Source: Bacteroidales bacterium
Lineage (GTDB): Bacteria; Bacteroidota; Bacteroidia; Bacteroidales; WCHB1-69
Direction of reading: 5' to 3'
Length of the DNA: 64,000 nucleotides
Assembly (NCBI GenBank): GCA_024685175.1
Contig: JAIKWD010000027.1
Location: forward strand, 62,001-126,000
Below the pieces are notes generated by a model. It was not told the DNA's origin, ran no database searches, and saw only the letters and a list, made by a program, of their open reading frames with translations. Position 1 is the stretch's first letter. Every line of letters starts with the position of its first letter. Shown piece after piece: positions 53,674 to 61,542 of the stretch. The position numbers were made by a program, and so were the translations under genes.

Positions 53674-54441
53674 ATGGGAGACGTCAAACAACAACTGAAG
53701 GATTTAGGCGTCTGTGTCATTATTCCCACATACAACAATGTGGGTACTATAATGCAAGTTGTAGAGTCTGTGTCCGCCTATTGTGAGGATATAATAGTAG
53801 TGTGTGATGGTCCGACCGACGGTACGACAGAGCTGGTGAAAAATTCGGCAATCCCGAAAGCCATTGTGGCATACGAGCCCAACAAAGGCAAAGGAACCGC
53901 TTTGTCGATGGGCTTTAGGAAGGCTATGGAGCTTGGCTTTCGTTATTCCATCACTTTGGATTCTGACGGACAGCACTACGCCAGCGACATCCCCGTTTTC
54001 GCGAAGGCGTTGGCGCAACACCCTGGTAGCCTGATTATTGGTAGTCGTGGGCTGCAGCATGACAACATGCCCCAGCGCAACACCTTTGCCAACAAGTTTT
54101 CCAATTTCTGGTTTACCGTGCAGACTGCCAAACGGTTGCCAGACACGCAGACTGGTTTTCGGCTCTATCCGCTCGAAAAGATGGGCAAGATGAGGTTGAT
54201 CACCTCTCGCTATGAGGCGGAGCTGGAGCTTCTGGTTCGTTCCGCTTGGCGCAATATAGACATAGTGCCCATCCCCATCAATGTGTATTATCCTCCTGAA
54301 AATGAGCGTATCTCTCATTTCAGGCCTTTCCAAGACTTCGGGCGAATCAGTCTGCTTAACACCTTCTTCTGTTTTGCCGCCATCCTCTATGGCTACCCAT
54401 CGATGCTGGTTCGGAAGATTGTGTCGAGGCTAAAGAGGTAG
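53674..54441 (+). CDS. Family 2 glycosyltransferase
   Basis: A 255-residue GT-A enzyme of the dolichol-phosphate-mannose-synthase type: VIIPTYNNVGTIMQVVESV, a SITLDSDGQH motif with the metal-binding Asp-x-Asp, then IIGSRGL and DTQTGFRLYP. The C-terminus is a hydrophobic stretch (TFFCFAAILYGYPSMLV) that could contact the membrane. In aryl polyene loci such GTs, often fused to an acyltransferase, attach the polyene to a lipid head group. No fused acyltransferase is present here. It ends the operon. Confidence 0.88.
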   Translation: MGDVKQQLKDLGVCVIIPTYNNVGTIMQVVESVSAYCEDIIVVCDGPTDGTTELVKNSAIPKAIVAYEPNKGKGTALSMGFRKAMELGFRYSITLDSDGQHYASDIPVFAKALAQHPGSLIIGSRGLQHDNMPQRNTFANKFSNFWFTVQTAKRLPDTQTGFRLYPLEKMGKMRLITSRYEAELELLVRSAWRNIDIVPIPINVYYPPENERISHFRPFQDFGRISLLNTFFCFAAILYGYPSMLVRKIVSRLKR

Positions 54442-54488
54442 TTGTGAATTGCTTTTGGCCACCCGTTATCGGCTAAATGCTTTTTTCG

Positions 54489-54496
54489 TATCTTTG
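54489..54496 (+). promoter_or_regulatory. -7 box for ftsY
   Basis: TATCTTTG, 24 bases before the ftsY ATG, after a short spacer following the glycosyltransferase gene. Confidence 0.65.
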
Positions 54497-54520
54497 CACC
54501 CGAACTAACAATCGTTTACT

Positions 54521-55480
54521 ATGGGATTCTTTTCGTTCTTCTCCAAGGAGAAAAAACAGGAACTGGACCAAGGCCTCCAAAAGTCGAAGGAGAGCTTTTT
54601 CGCGAAACTGGCCAAGACCGTCGTCGGCAAGTCGAAAGTCGATGACGATGTGTTAGACAACCTGGAAGAGGTGCTGGTCACGTCCGACGTGGGCGTGGAG
54701 ACCACCCTGCGTATTATCGAGCGCATCGAGGCGCGTGTGTCCCGCGACAAGTACCTGGGCACCGAGCAACTCAATGCCATCCTGAAAGAGGAGATTGTGG
54801 GCCTGTTGTTGGAGAACGACATAGAGAAGGCCAACGATTTTGTGATTCCGGAGTTGGAAACGCCTTACATCGTGTTGGTGGTGGGCGTGAACGGAGTGGG
54901 CAAGACCACCACCATCGGCAAGTTGGCCTATCAGTTCAAGCAAAAAGGCTACAAAGTCACCCTCGGCGCGGCGGACACGTTCCGTGCGGCGGCGGTGGAG
55001 CAGCTGGTGGAGTGGTCCAAGCGCGCTGACGTGGACATAGTCACCCAGAAGATGGGCGCCGACCCTGCAGCCGTGGCCTACGACACCGTGGCCTCCGCCA
55101 TCGCCCACAAGAGCGACGTGGTGCTCATCGATACCGCAGGGCGTCTGCACAACAAGACCAACCTGATGAACGAATTGGTCAAGATCAAGAACGTCATCCG
55201 CAAACTCGTGCCCGACGGCCCGCACGAAGTGCTGCTCGTGCTCGACGGCTCCACCGGCCAGAATGCCTTTGAGCAGGCCCGCCAGTTCAGTGCGGCCACC
55301 GAGGTCAACGCCTTGGCCATCACCAAGCTGGACGGCACCGCCAAAGGCGGCGTGGTCATCGGCATCTCCGACCAGTTCAAGATCCCCATCAAATACATCG
55401 GCGTGGGCGAAAAGATAGACCAACTGCAAGTCTTCAACCGCGCCGAATTCGTCGATTCCCTGTTCCCCGACAACTGGTAA
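54521..55480 (+). CDS. ftsY: FtsY, signal recognition particle receptor
   Basis: A 319-residue SRP GTPase that docks ribosome-SRP complexes at the membrane. An N domain is followed by the G domain: Walker A GVNGVGKTT (about 122-130), the insertion-box segment LGAADTFRAAAVEQL, DTAGR and TKLDGTAKGG, and the C-terminal GVGEKIDQLQVFNRAEFVDSLF. There is only a short acidic-free N-terminal tail, unlike E. coli FtsY. ispH follows 20 bases later. Confidence 0.97.
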   Translation: MGFFSFFSKEKKQELDQGLQKSKESFFAKLAKTVVGKSKVDDDVLDNLEEVLVTSDVGVETTLRIIERIEARVSRDKYLGTEQLNAILKEEIVGLLLENDIEKANDFVIPELETPYIVLVVGVNGVGKTTTIGKLAYQFKQKGYKVTLGAADTFRAAAVEQLVEWSKRADVDIVTQKMGADPAAVAYDTVASAIAHKSDVVLIDTAGRLHNKTNLMNELVKIKNVIRKLVPDGPHEVLLVLDGSTGQNAFEQARQFSAATEVNALAITKLDGTAKGGVVIGISDQFKIPIKYIGVGEKIDQLQVFNRAEFVDSLFPDNW

Positions 55481-55500
55481 ACCCCACAACTCCCATTGCC

Positions 55501-56367
55501 GTGCAAGTAACCATTGACCAACACTCCGGCTTCTGTTTCGGTGTCATCCATGCCATCGAGACGGCTGAGGAGTACTTGGCCCATCACGACACGCTTTATT
55601 GTCTGGGCGACATCGTGCACAACAGCGAGGAGGTCAAGCGGTTGACCAATATGGGGTTGCGCGTCATCAGTTTTGAGCAGTTCAAGGAGCTGCGCGACAC
55701 CACCGTGCTCATCCGTGCGCACGGCGAACCGCCCGAGACCTACCGTTTGGCCCGCGAGAACGACATTGCGCTCATCGACGCCACGTGCCCCGTGGTGCTG
55801 CGCCTGCAACAGCGGATTCGCGACTTCTACCAAAACCCGGACAACGCAGGCAAGCAGATTCTCATCTTTGGAAAGAAGGGGCACGCCGAAGTGGTGGGAC
55901 TGATGGGCCAGGCCGATGACAACGTGCTCGTCATCTCCTCCTTGGATGAAATCGACAGGATAGACTATACGCGTCCTGCGATGTTGTACTCCCAGACCAC
56001 CCAAGGCCTCGAGCAATACTATCATCTCATAGAACTCATAAAATCCCGCTATGCGGCCGTGGGCAACGAAAGGCTGTTCGACTATGCCGACACCATCTGC
56101 CGGAAGGTGGCCAATCGCGCTACCCAGATCGCCGATTTCGCCAAGCAGCACGACGCCGTGCTGTTCGTTTCCGGCGAGAAAAGTTCCAACGGACTCTATC
56201 TCTTCGACATCTGTCGCAAGGCGAACCCCGACACTTATTTGGTCTCCCAGGTGGAACAGCTGAGAGACATTGACCTGACGGGAAAGGAGAAGGTGGGCAT
56301 TTGCGGGGCCACCTCGACCCCGATGTGGCTGATGGAAATGTTCAAAAAGTGCCTGCAATGTCAATAA
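55501..56367 (+). CDS. ispH: 4-hydroxy-3-methylbut-2-enyl diphosphate reductase
   Basis: A 288-residue [4Fe-4S] enzyme of the MEP isoprenoid pathway, converting HMBPP to IPP and DMAPP. The cluster ligands are Cys12 (GFCFGV), Cys96 (DATCPVV) and Cys200 (ADTICRKV). Substrate-binding residues include His40, His74 (AHGEPP), His128-x-Glu130 and Thr167. The C-terminus has the GATSTP signature. The start is GTG at 55501, eliminating only one residue of ambiguity. Confidence 0.95.
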   Translation: MQVTIDQHSGFCFGVIHAIETAEEYLAHHDTLYCLGDIVHNSEEVKRLTNMGLRVISFEQFKELRDTTVLIRAHGEPPETYRLARENDIALIDATCPVVLRLQQRIRDFYQNPDNAGKQILIFGKKGHAEVVGLMGQADDNVLVISSLDEIDRIDYTRPAMLYSQTTQGLEQYYHLIELIKSRYAAVGNERLFDYADTICRKVANRATQIADFAKQHDAVLFVSGEKSSNGLYLFDICRKANPDTYLVSQVEQLRDIDLTGKEKVGICGATSTPMWLMEMFKKCLQCQ

Positions 56368-56408
56368 CTTTTAGACGCTTTTGGTCTTGAGGGTAGAGGG
56401 AAAATCCG

Positions 56409-56416
56409 TATCTTCG
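56409..56416 (+). promoter_or_regulatory. -7 box for the Na/Pi cotransporter gene
   Basis: TATCTTCG, the TTCG variant, 19 bases before the ATG at 56436. Confidence 0.55.
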
Positions 56417-56435
56417 CCGCGCAATAAAAATCAGT

Positions 56436-58124
56436 ATGGACATTGCTACAATCCTCTCCGCCATTCTAACCTTGACAGCGGGCATAGGCATTTTCTTGAT
56501 TGCCTGCCAGATGATGAGCACGAATCTAGAATCTGCCTCATCCAACAAACTGAAACGTCTTTTCTCCAATGCCTCGAAGAGCAAGCTGCTTGGCGTGGGC
56601 ATCGGCGCGTTGGGTACTGCCGCCATTCAGAGTTCCGGCGCCACCACCGTGATGGCCATCGGTTTTGTGAATGCGGGCATCATCTCGCTGGTACAGGCCG
56701 CCACCATCATCTATGGTGCCAACATCGGTACCACCATCACCGCGCAGATTGTAGCACTCGGTATGTTCGGTGCGAACAGCGCACTCACCACCGCCATTAT
56801 CTTCTCCTCCTTTGCCGGCATCGGTGCCTTCATTATGCTCTTCGCCAAGAAAGACCTCTGGAAACGTATCGGCGGTATTCTTACCGGCTTCGGTATGCTT
56901 TTCGTCGGCCTCGACTTGATGAGCCAGTCAATGTCCGATTTCGCCGCTCTCGAATCCGTCAAACTGTTTCTCGCCAAGATCAGCAATCCCATACTGTTGG
57001 TGCTCATCGGCGCCTTGCTCACCGCTGTGATCCAGAGCTCTTCCGTGATGACCTCCATCGCGTTGGCAATGGTCGTCACCAAACTTATCAATATCGACCA
57101 GGGCATCTTCCTGACGCTGGGTTCCAACATCGGTTCCTGCGTGGTGGCCCTCATCGCTGGTATGACCTCCGGACGAAACGCCAAGCGCACCGCCCTCATC
57201 CACCTCTTCTTCAACATCAGCGGCGTGGTGATATTCCTCATCATCGAAGGTGTTATCTGGTTGGCCTCGGGCAGAAGCGTAACCTACGGTTCCATCTTCA
57301 CCAAGATGTTCCCAAGTGCCCCGCAGACCCAGTTGGCTATGTTCCACACCATCTTCAACTGCGCCACGGTACTCCTTATCCTACCGCTTACCCAACAGCT
57401 GGTCAATTTCGTCTGCCGCCTCGTGCCCGACGACAAAAACACGCTCGACCCCAACGCCCCGCATCTCTACTATCTGGATGACAATATGTTGTCCACTCCG
57501 CCTATGGCCTTGCAGCAGACCAAGAAGGAGATCGAAAATATGGCCGACCTCGCCATACAGAACTTCAACCTGTCCCTGGATATCATCTGCACCCTCGATT
57601 TCAAAGACTCTGAAATCTTCCAGGTACGCGAAGAAGAACTCAACTACTTGAACCAAGCCATTATAGACTTCGTGGTCAAATTGTCGGAGAAACCGCAATT
57701 GAGCCAGGAAGACCACATATACCTCTCCACGACGTTCCGTTCCGTGCGCGACTTGGAGCGTATTGGCGACTACGCTGAAAACATTGTCGAATATGCCGAC
57801 AGTCTGCGTTACCTGAACCATACCTTCTCTGACGACGCTATCGCGGAAATCCGACAGGTGCAGTCCCGTATCACGGATCTGTACGAGAAGATTATGGTGG
57901 CCTATGCCAACGAAGACCTCAATGCTTTGAATGAGGCCAACGTGATAGAGGATGAAATCGACGATATAACCAAGGCGATGGAAGACAACCACATCAAGCG
58001 ACTCGAGAAAGGCATCTGCGGCGCCGATGTGGGCGCACAGTACCTGTCCCTCTCCTCCAATGCCGAACGTGTCGCCGACCACCTCATCAATGTGGGCAAG
58101 AGCATCAAGCGGATCAAAAACTAA
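56436..58124 (+). CDS. Na/Pi cotransporter family protein with PhoU-like domain
   Basis: A 562-residue membrane protein. The first 320 residues contain two inverted repeats with the diagnostic QSSGATTVM and QSSSVMTSI motifs of the NptA/Na-Pi cotransporter family. The C-terminal 200 residues are cytoplasmic and helical, like PhoU (SVRDLERIGDYAENIVEYADSL, LSSNAERVADHLINVGKSI). It probably imports phosphate with sodium. It is monocistronic, with its own -7 box. Confidence 0.92.
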   Translation: MDIATILSAILTLTAGIGIFLIACQMMSTNLESASSNKLKRLFSNASKSKLLGVGIGALGTAAIQSSGATTVMAIGFVNAGIISLVQAATIIYGANIGTTITAQIVALGMFGANSALTTAIIFSSFAGIGAFIMLFAKKDLWKRIGGILTGFGMLFVGLDLMSQSMSDFAALESVKLFLAKISNPILLVLIGALLTAVIQSSSVMTSIALAMVVTKLINIDQGIFLTLGSNIGSCVVALIAGMTSGRNAKRTALIHLFFNISGVVIFLIIEGVIWLASGRSVTYGSIFTKMFPSAPQTQLAMFHTIFNCATVLLILPLTQQLVNFVCRLVPDDKNTLDPNAPHLYYLDDNMLSTPPMALQQTKKEIENMADLAIQNFNLSLDIICTLDFKDSEIFQVREEELNYLNQAIIDFVVKLSEKPQLSQEDHIYLSTTFRSVRDLERIGDYAENIVEYADSLRYLNHTFSDDAIAEIRQVQSRITDLYEKIMVAYANEDLNALNEANVIEDEIDDITKAMEDNHIKRLEKGICGADVGAQYLSLSSNAERVADHLINVGKSIKRIKN

Positions 58125-58191
58125 AAATCAAAATTCAAAATATGGTTTTGAGGCATAATGCAATGAACCAATAAATAATAACTCGTTGTTC

Positions 58192-58219
58192 TCATTCCTC
58201 ATTCCTAATTCCTAATTAT
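58192..58219. repeat. Seven-base tandem repeat just before purH
   Basis: Four imperfect units, CATTCCT, CATTCCT, AATTCCT and AATTATT, run up to the purH ATG. The unit number could vary by slippage and change the leader. No ribosome binding site or -7 box is evident between it and the ATG. Confidence 0.6.
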
Positions 58220-58220
58220 T

Positions 58221-59756
58221 ATGAAACGTGCAATAATCAGTGTAAGTGACAAAACGGGCGTGGTGCCTTTCGCGGCTGCGCTTGTAGAACTCGGTTTTGA
58301 AATCATCTCCACGGGCGGTACCAAGCGCACGTTGGACGAGGCTGGCGTCAAGACCATCGGCATCAGCGAGGTGACCGGCTTCCCAGAGATTATGGACGGT
58401 CGTGTGAAAACCCTGCATCCCAAAGTCCACGGCGGCCTTTTGGCGGTCAGGGACAACGAGGCGCACCAGGAAGAGATGCGTGCCAATGGTATCCAACCCA
58501 TTGACTTGGTGGTGGTGAACCTCTATCCTTTCAAGCAGACCATTGAGAAGCCGGGCGTTACGTATGAAGATGCCATCGAGAATATTGACATCGGCGGACC
58601 CACAATGCTCCGGAGCGCGGCCAAGAACCACAAGTTCGTCACCGTGGTGGTGGACAGTGCCGACTATGACACCGTGTTGGCCGAGTTGCGTGCCAATGGC
58701 GACACTACCTTCGAGACCCGCCGCAGACTGGCCGCCAAGGTGTTCCGCCACACCGCCGCCTATGACACCTACATCTCCACCTACCTGACCCAACAGGCCG
58801 GGGAAACGGAACCCGAAAGCATTTCGCTGACGTTCACACGCAAGCAGAGTCTGCGCTATGGTGAGAATCCTCACCAAGAGGCCACCTTCTATGCCGGCAA
58901 GAAACAAGGATACTCCATTGCCTGGGCTACGCAATTGCACGGCAAAGAGCTGTCTTACAATAATATACAAGATGCCGACGCCACCCTGCAGATCTTGCGC
59001 GAGTTCACCGAGCCCGCTATGGTGGCCGTCAAGCACAAAAACCCCTGCGGTGTGGGCCTGGGCAGTAATGCCTTGGAAGCTTGGCAACGCGCGTATGAGG
59101 CCGACCCTGTCTCCATCTTCGGCGGCATCGTCGCCTCCAACCGCGAGATTGACTTGCCCACCGCCGAAGCGATGAAGCCCGTGTTCCTTGAGATCATCCT
59201 CGCCCCGAGTTTCACCCAAGAGGCCTTCGACCATCTCGCCACCAAGAAGAACATCCGCCTGATGACCTTCGATCCGACGATGGAAAACGGCGACGACAAG
59301 ATGTTCATCAGCGTGCGCGGCGGTATGCTCACGCAGACCATTGACAACAAGTCCACCGATGACTATGAGATGAAAGTGGTCACGGAGAAAAAGCCGTCCG
59401 ATGCCGAGATGAAAGACCTTTGCTTGGCGATGAAGATCTGCAAGCACGTGCGTTCCAATGCCATCACAGTGGCCAAGGACGGCAAGATTGCCGGCATTGG
59501 CGCGGGACAGATGAACAGGGTGGGGGCTGCCCATATCGCCTTCGAAGAGGCCAAGGAGAAGGGCATCACCTCAGGGCTCTGCCTGGCCAGCGACGCCTTT
59601 TTCCCGTTCGACGACGTGGTGAAGATGGCCGCCCAATACGGCGTGACTGCCATCATCCAGCCCGGCGGCTCTGTGCGCGACGAAGACTCCATCAAGGCGT
59701 GCAATGAGTTGGGCATCTCGATGATATTCACAGGTGTGCGCCACTTCAAGCACTAA
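58221..59756 (+). CDS. purH: PurH, AICAR transformylase / IMP cyclohydrolase
   Basis: A 511-residue bifunctional enzyme for the last two steps of IMP synthesis. The N-terminal cyclohydrolase (about 1-195) starts AIISVSDKTGVVPFA and has the STGGT and GRVKTLHPKVHGG motifs. The C-terminal transformylase carries QSLRYGENPHQ, AVKHKNPCGVG and SIFGGIVASNREID. It ends two bases before the ung start, suggesting co-expression. Confidence 0.97.
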   Translation: MKRAIISVSDKTGVVPFAAALVELGFEIISTGGTKRTLDEAGVKTIGISEVTGFPEIMDGRVKTLHPKVHGGLLAVRDNEAHQEEMRANGIQPIDLVVVNLYPFKQTIEKPGVTYEDAIENIDIGGPTMLRSAAKNHKFVTVVVDSADYDTVLAELRANGDTTFETRRRLAAKVFRHTAAYDTYISTYLTQQAGETEPESISLTFTRKQSLRYGENPHQEATFYAGKKQGYSIAWATQLHGKELSYNNIQDADATLQILREFTEPAMVAVKHKNPCGVGLGSNALEAWQRAYEADPVSIFGGIVASNREIDLPTAEAMKPVFLEIILAPSFTQEAFDHLATKKNIRLMTFDPTMENGDDKMFISVRGGMLTQTIDNKSTDDYEMKVVTEKKPSDAEMKDLCLAMKICKHVRSNAITVAKDGKIAGIGAGQMNRVGAAHIAFEEAKEKGITSGLCLASDAFFPFDDVVKMAAQYGVTAIIQPGGSVRDEDSIKACNELGISMIFTGVRHFKH

Positions 59757-59757
59757 G

Positions 59758-60435
59758 ATGATGGCGATCAATCCCCAGATAGAAGAGTCCTGGAAGCAAC
59801 TGCTCTGGGATCAGTTTCAAGCACCCTATTTTGCGCAGTTGAAGGCGTTTTTGCTGGAAGAGAAACAGCACTATCGCGTGTTTCCGCCCGGCAACTGCAT
59901 CTTCAACGCCTTCAATAGCACGCCGGTCGACAAGGCCAAGGTGGTCATCATCGGCCAAGACCCTTATCATGAGTTCGGCCAGGCGCACGGACTCTGTTTC
60001 TCCGTGCAGGATGGCGTGCCATTTCCCAAGTCCTTGATCAATATCTTCAAGGAGTTATCTGACGATGTGGGGTTTGTGACGCCGAGAAGCGGCAATCTCC
60101 AGAAGTGGACGCAGCAGGGTGTGTTGCTGTTGAACGCCACGCTCACCGTGCGCGAGCACGCTGCGGGTTCGCACCAAGGCCACGGTTGGGAGACCTTCAC
60201 CGACTGCGCTATCCAGCGTCTGGCGGCGCAAAAAGAGGGACTGGTATTCCTGCTGTGGGGCAACTATGCCATCAACAAGCGGCTGCTTATCGATGAGAGC
60301 AAGCACCACGTGCTTACCGCTCCGCACCCGTCACCCCTGTCGGCTCACAGGGGCTTTTTCGGATGCAGACACTTTTCCAAAACGAATAATCTTTTGCAAC
60401 AAATGGGCAAGAAGCCCATCGACTGGCAGTTGTAA
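59758..60435 (+). CDS. ung: Uracil-DNA glycosylase, family 1
   Basis: A 225-residue base-excision repair enzyme that removes uracil from DNA. The water-activating loop GQDPYH places the catalytic Asp at residue 68, and the C-terminal HPSPLSAHRGFFGCRHF is the leucine-intercalation loop with its catalytic His. Two consecutive ATGs (59758, 59761) follow the purH stop. The next gene is convergent and only four bases away. Confidence 0.96.
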   Translation: MMAINPQIEESWKQLLWDQFQAPYFAQLKAFLLEEKQHYRVFPPGNCIFNAFNSTPVDKAKVVIIGQDPYHEFGQAHGLCFSVQDGVPFPKSLINIFKELSDDVGFVTPRSGNLQKWTQQGVLLLNATLTVREHAAGSHQGHGWETFTDCAIQRLAAQKEGLVFLLWGNYAINKRLLIDESKHHVLTAPHPSPLSAHRGFFGCRHFSKTNNLLQQMGKKPIDWQL

Positions 60436-60439
60436 GGGC

Positions 60440-60604
60440 TCAGTGGCAGGTTCCTGCCTTCCCGCATCCTGCGCACGAGCCGCCGCAGCCACACCCGCAA
60501 TCGCAACCTTTGTCGTTGCGATGACAGAATCGCTTTACAAGCCGTACCACAACGTAGGCCACGGCTGCCGCGATGATGAGGATTACGATGATTGTCTGTG
60601 CCAT
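60440..60604 (-). CDS. FeoB-associated Cys-rich membrane protein
   Basis: A 54-residue protein, too short for most gene finders. Residues 4-22 form one transmembrane helix (TIIVILIIAAAVAYVVVRLV), then a basic turn and a cytoplasmic tail with eight cysteines in closely spaced CDCGC, CGC, CAGC and TCH groups. This matches the FeoB-associated Cys-rich family, small proteins near feoB thought to bind iron or protect the transporter. A feoAB fusion lies two genes upstream on the same strand. Its ATG is four bases after the CDF gene stop. Confidence 0.87.
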   Translation of the reverse strand: MAQTIIVILIIAAAVAYVVVRLVKRFCHRNDKGCDCGCGCGGSCAGCGKAGTCH

Positions 60605-60608
60605 ACTT

Positions 60609-61529
60609 TTAACATTTGCCGTCGCAGTGGGCCTCTGGCGTCTCGAACTCCAACGTGGCGTGCGTGATGCCCTCTTCGGCCAGCTTGTGTTTTAACGTCT
60701 CTTTCAGATTCTCCATATTCTGAATGTCCTCGACCTTGATGTGCGCCGTGAGCGCATTCTCAGTCGTGCTGATGGCCCAGATGTGGAGATGATGCACCTC
60801 GCAAACACCCTCTTCGTCCTGCATCAGGTCCTTGATTTGGTCGTAGTCGATCTTAGAAGGGACACCATCCAAAGCCAGCCGGATACTGTCGTGCAGCAAG
60901 TCCCACGAGGCGATGATGATGACCACGGCCACAATCAAACCGATGATCGGGTCCACGATATACCAGTCCGTGAAATAGATGACAATGCCAGACACAACCA
61001 CGCCGACCGATACTAACGTGTCGGCCAACATGTGGAGATAGGCGCCCTTTACGTTGAGGTCCTTCTTTTGGTCTTTCATAAATAGGTAGGCGGTGAATCC
61101 ATTGATGATCACACCAATAGCAGCCACTAACGAGATCACTTGTCCGGCTACAGGTTGTGGGTGGATGATTTTTTGGATGCTCTCCACAATGATGAATACC
61201 ACGGCCACACCTAAGAAAATGGCGTTGAGCAACGAAATCAGGATGGTGCTTTTCTTATATCCATAGGTGTATTTACGGTTGGCTATGGAACTGGCGAGTT
61301 TGAAGGCCACCAAGGCCAACACCAGACTGATGACATCGGTGAAGTTATGGCCGGCATCCGAAAGCAGGCCCAGGGAGTGGGTCCATATACCCGCAATCAA
61401 TTCGGCCAGCACATATACGATGTTCAGCGTGATGCCAACAATGAATGCGGTGTTCAAGGAGGTTATCGTGTGGTCGTGATGATGGTGGTGATGTCCGTGT
61501 TCATGCTCGTGATGATGTTCGTGAGACAT
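60609..61529 (-). CDS. Cation diffusion facilitator (CzcD/ZitB-like)
   Basis: A 306-residue metal/proton antiporter with six transmembrane helices and a C-terminal cytoplasmic metal-binding domain. The N-terminus is His-rich (MSHEHHHEHEHGHHHHHHDH). Transport-site pairs are visible in LLSDAGHNFTDVI (helix II) and YLHMLADTLVSV (helix V), the HD-HD type typical of zinc or cobalt exporters. It lies between feoAB and the Cys-rich protein gene, so metal import and export are coordinated in one unit. Confidence 0.92.
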   Translation of the reverse strand: MSHEHHHEHEHGHHHHHHDHTITSLNTAFIVGITLNIVYVLAELIAGIWTHSLGLLSDAGHNFTDVISLVLALVAFKLASSIANRKYTYGYKKSTILISLLNAIFLGVAVVFIIVESIQKIIHPQPVAGQVISLVAAIGVIINGFTAYLFMKDQKKDLNVKGAYLHMLADTLVSVGVVVSGIVIYFTDWYIVDPIIGLIVAVVIIIASWDLLHDSIRLALDGVPSKIDYDQIKDLMQDEEGVCEVHHLHIWAISTTENALTAHIKVEDIQNMENLKETLKHKLAEEGITHATLEFETPEAHCDGKC

Positions 61530-61542
61530 AGTATGATTCGTT

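Noticed and set aside
56381..57481. Long open frame overlapping the Na/Pi cotransporter gene
   Set aside because: The translation is His/Arg-rich and low-complexity, in another frame of a clear cotransporter gene. It is a shadow produced by G+C-rich codons.
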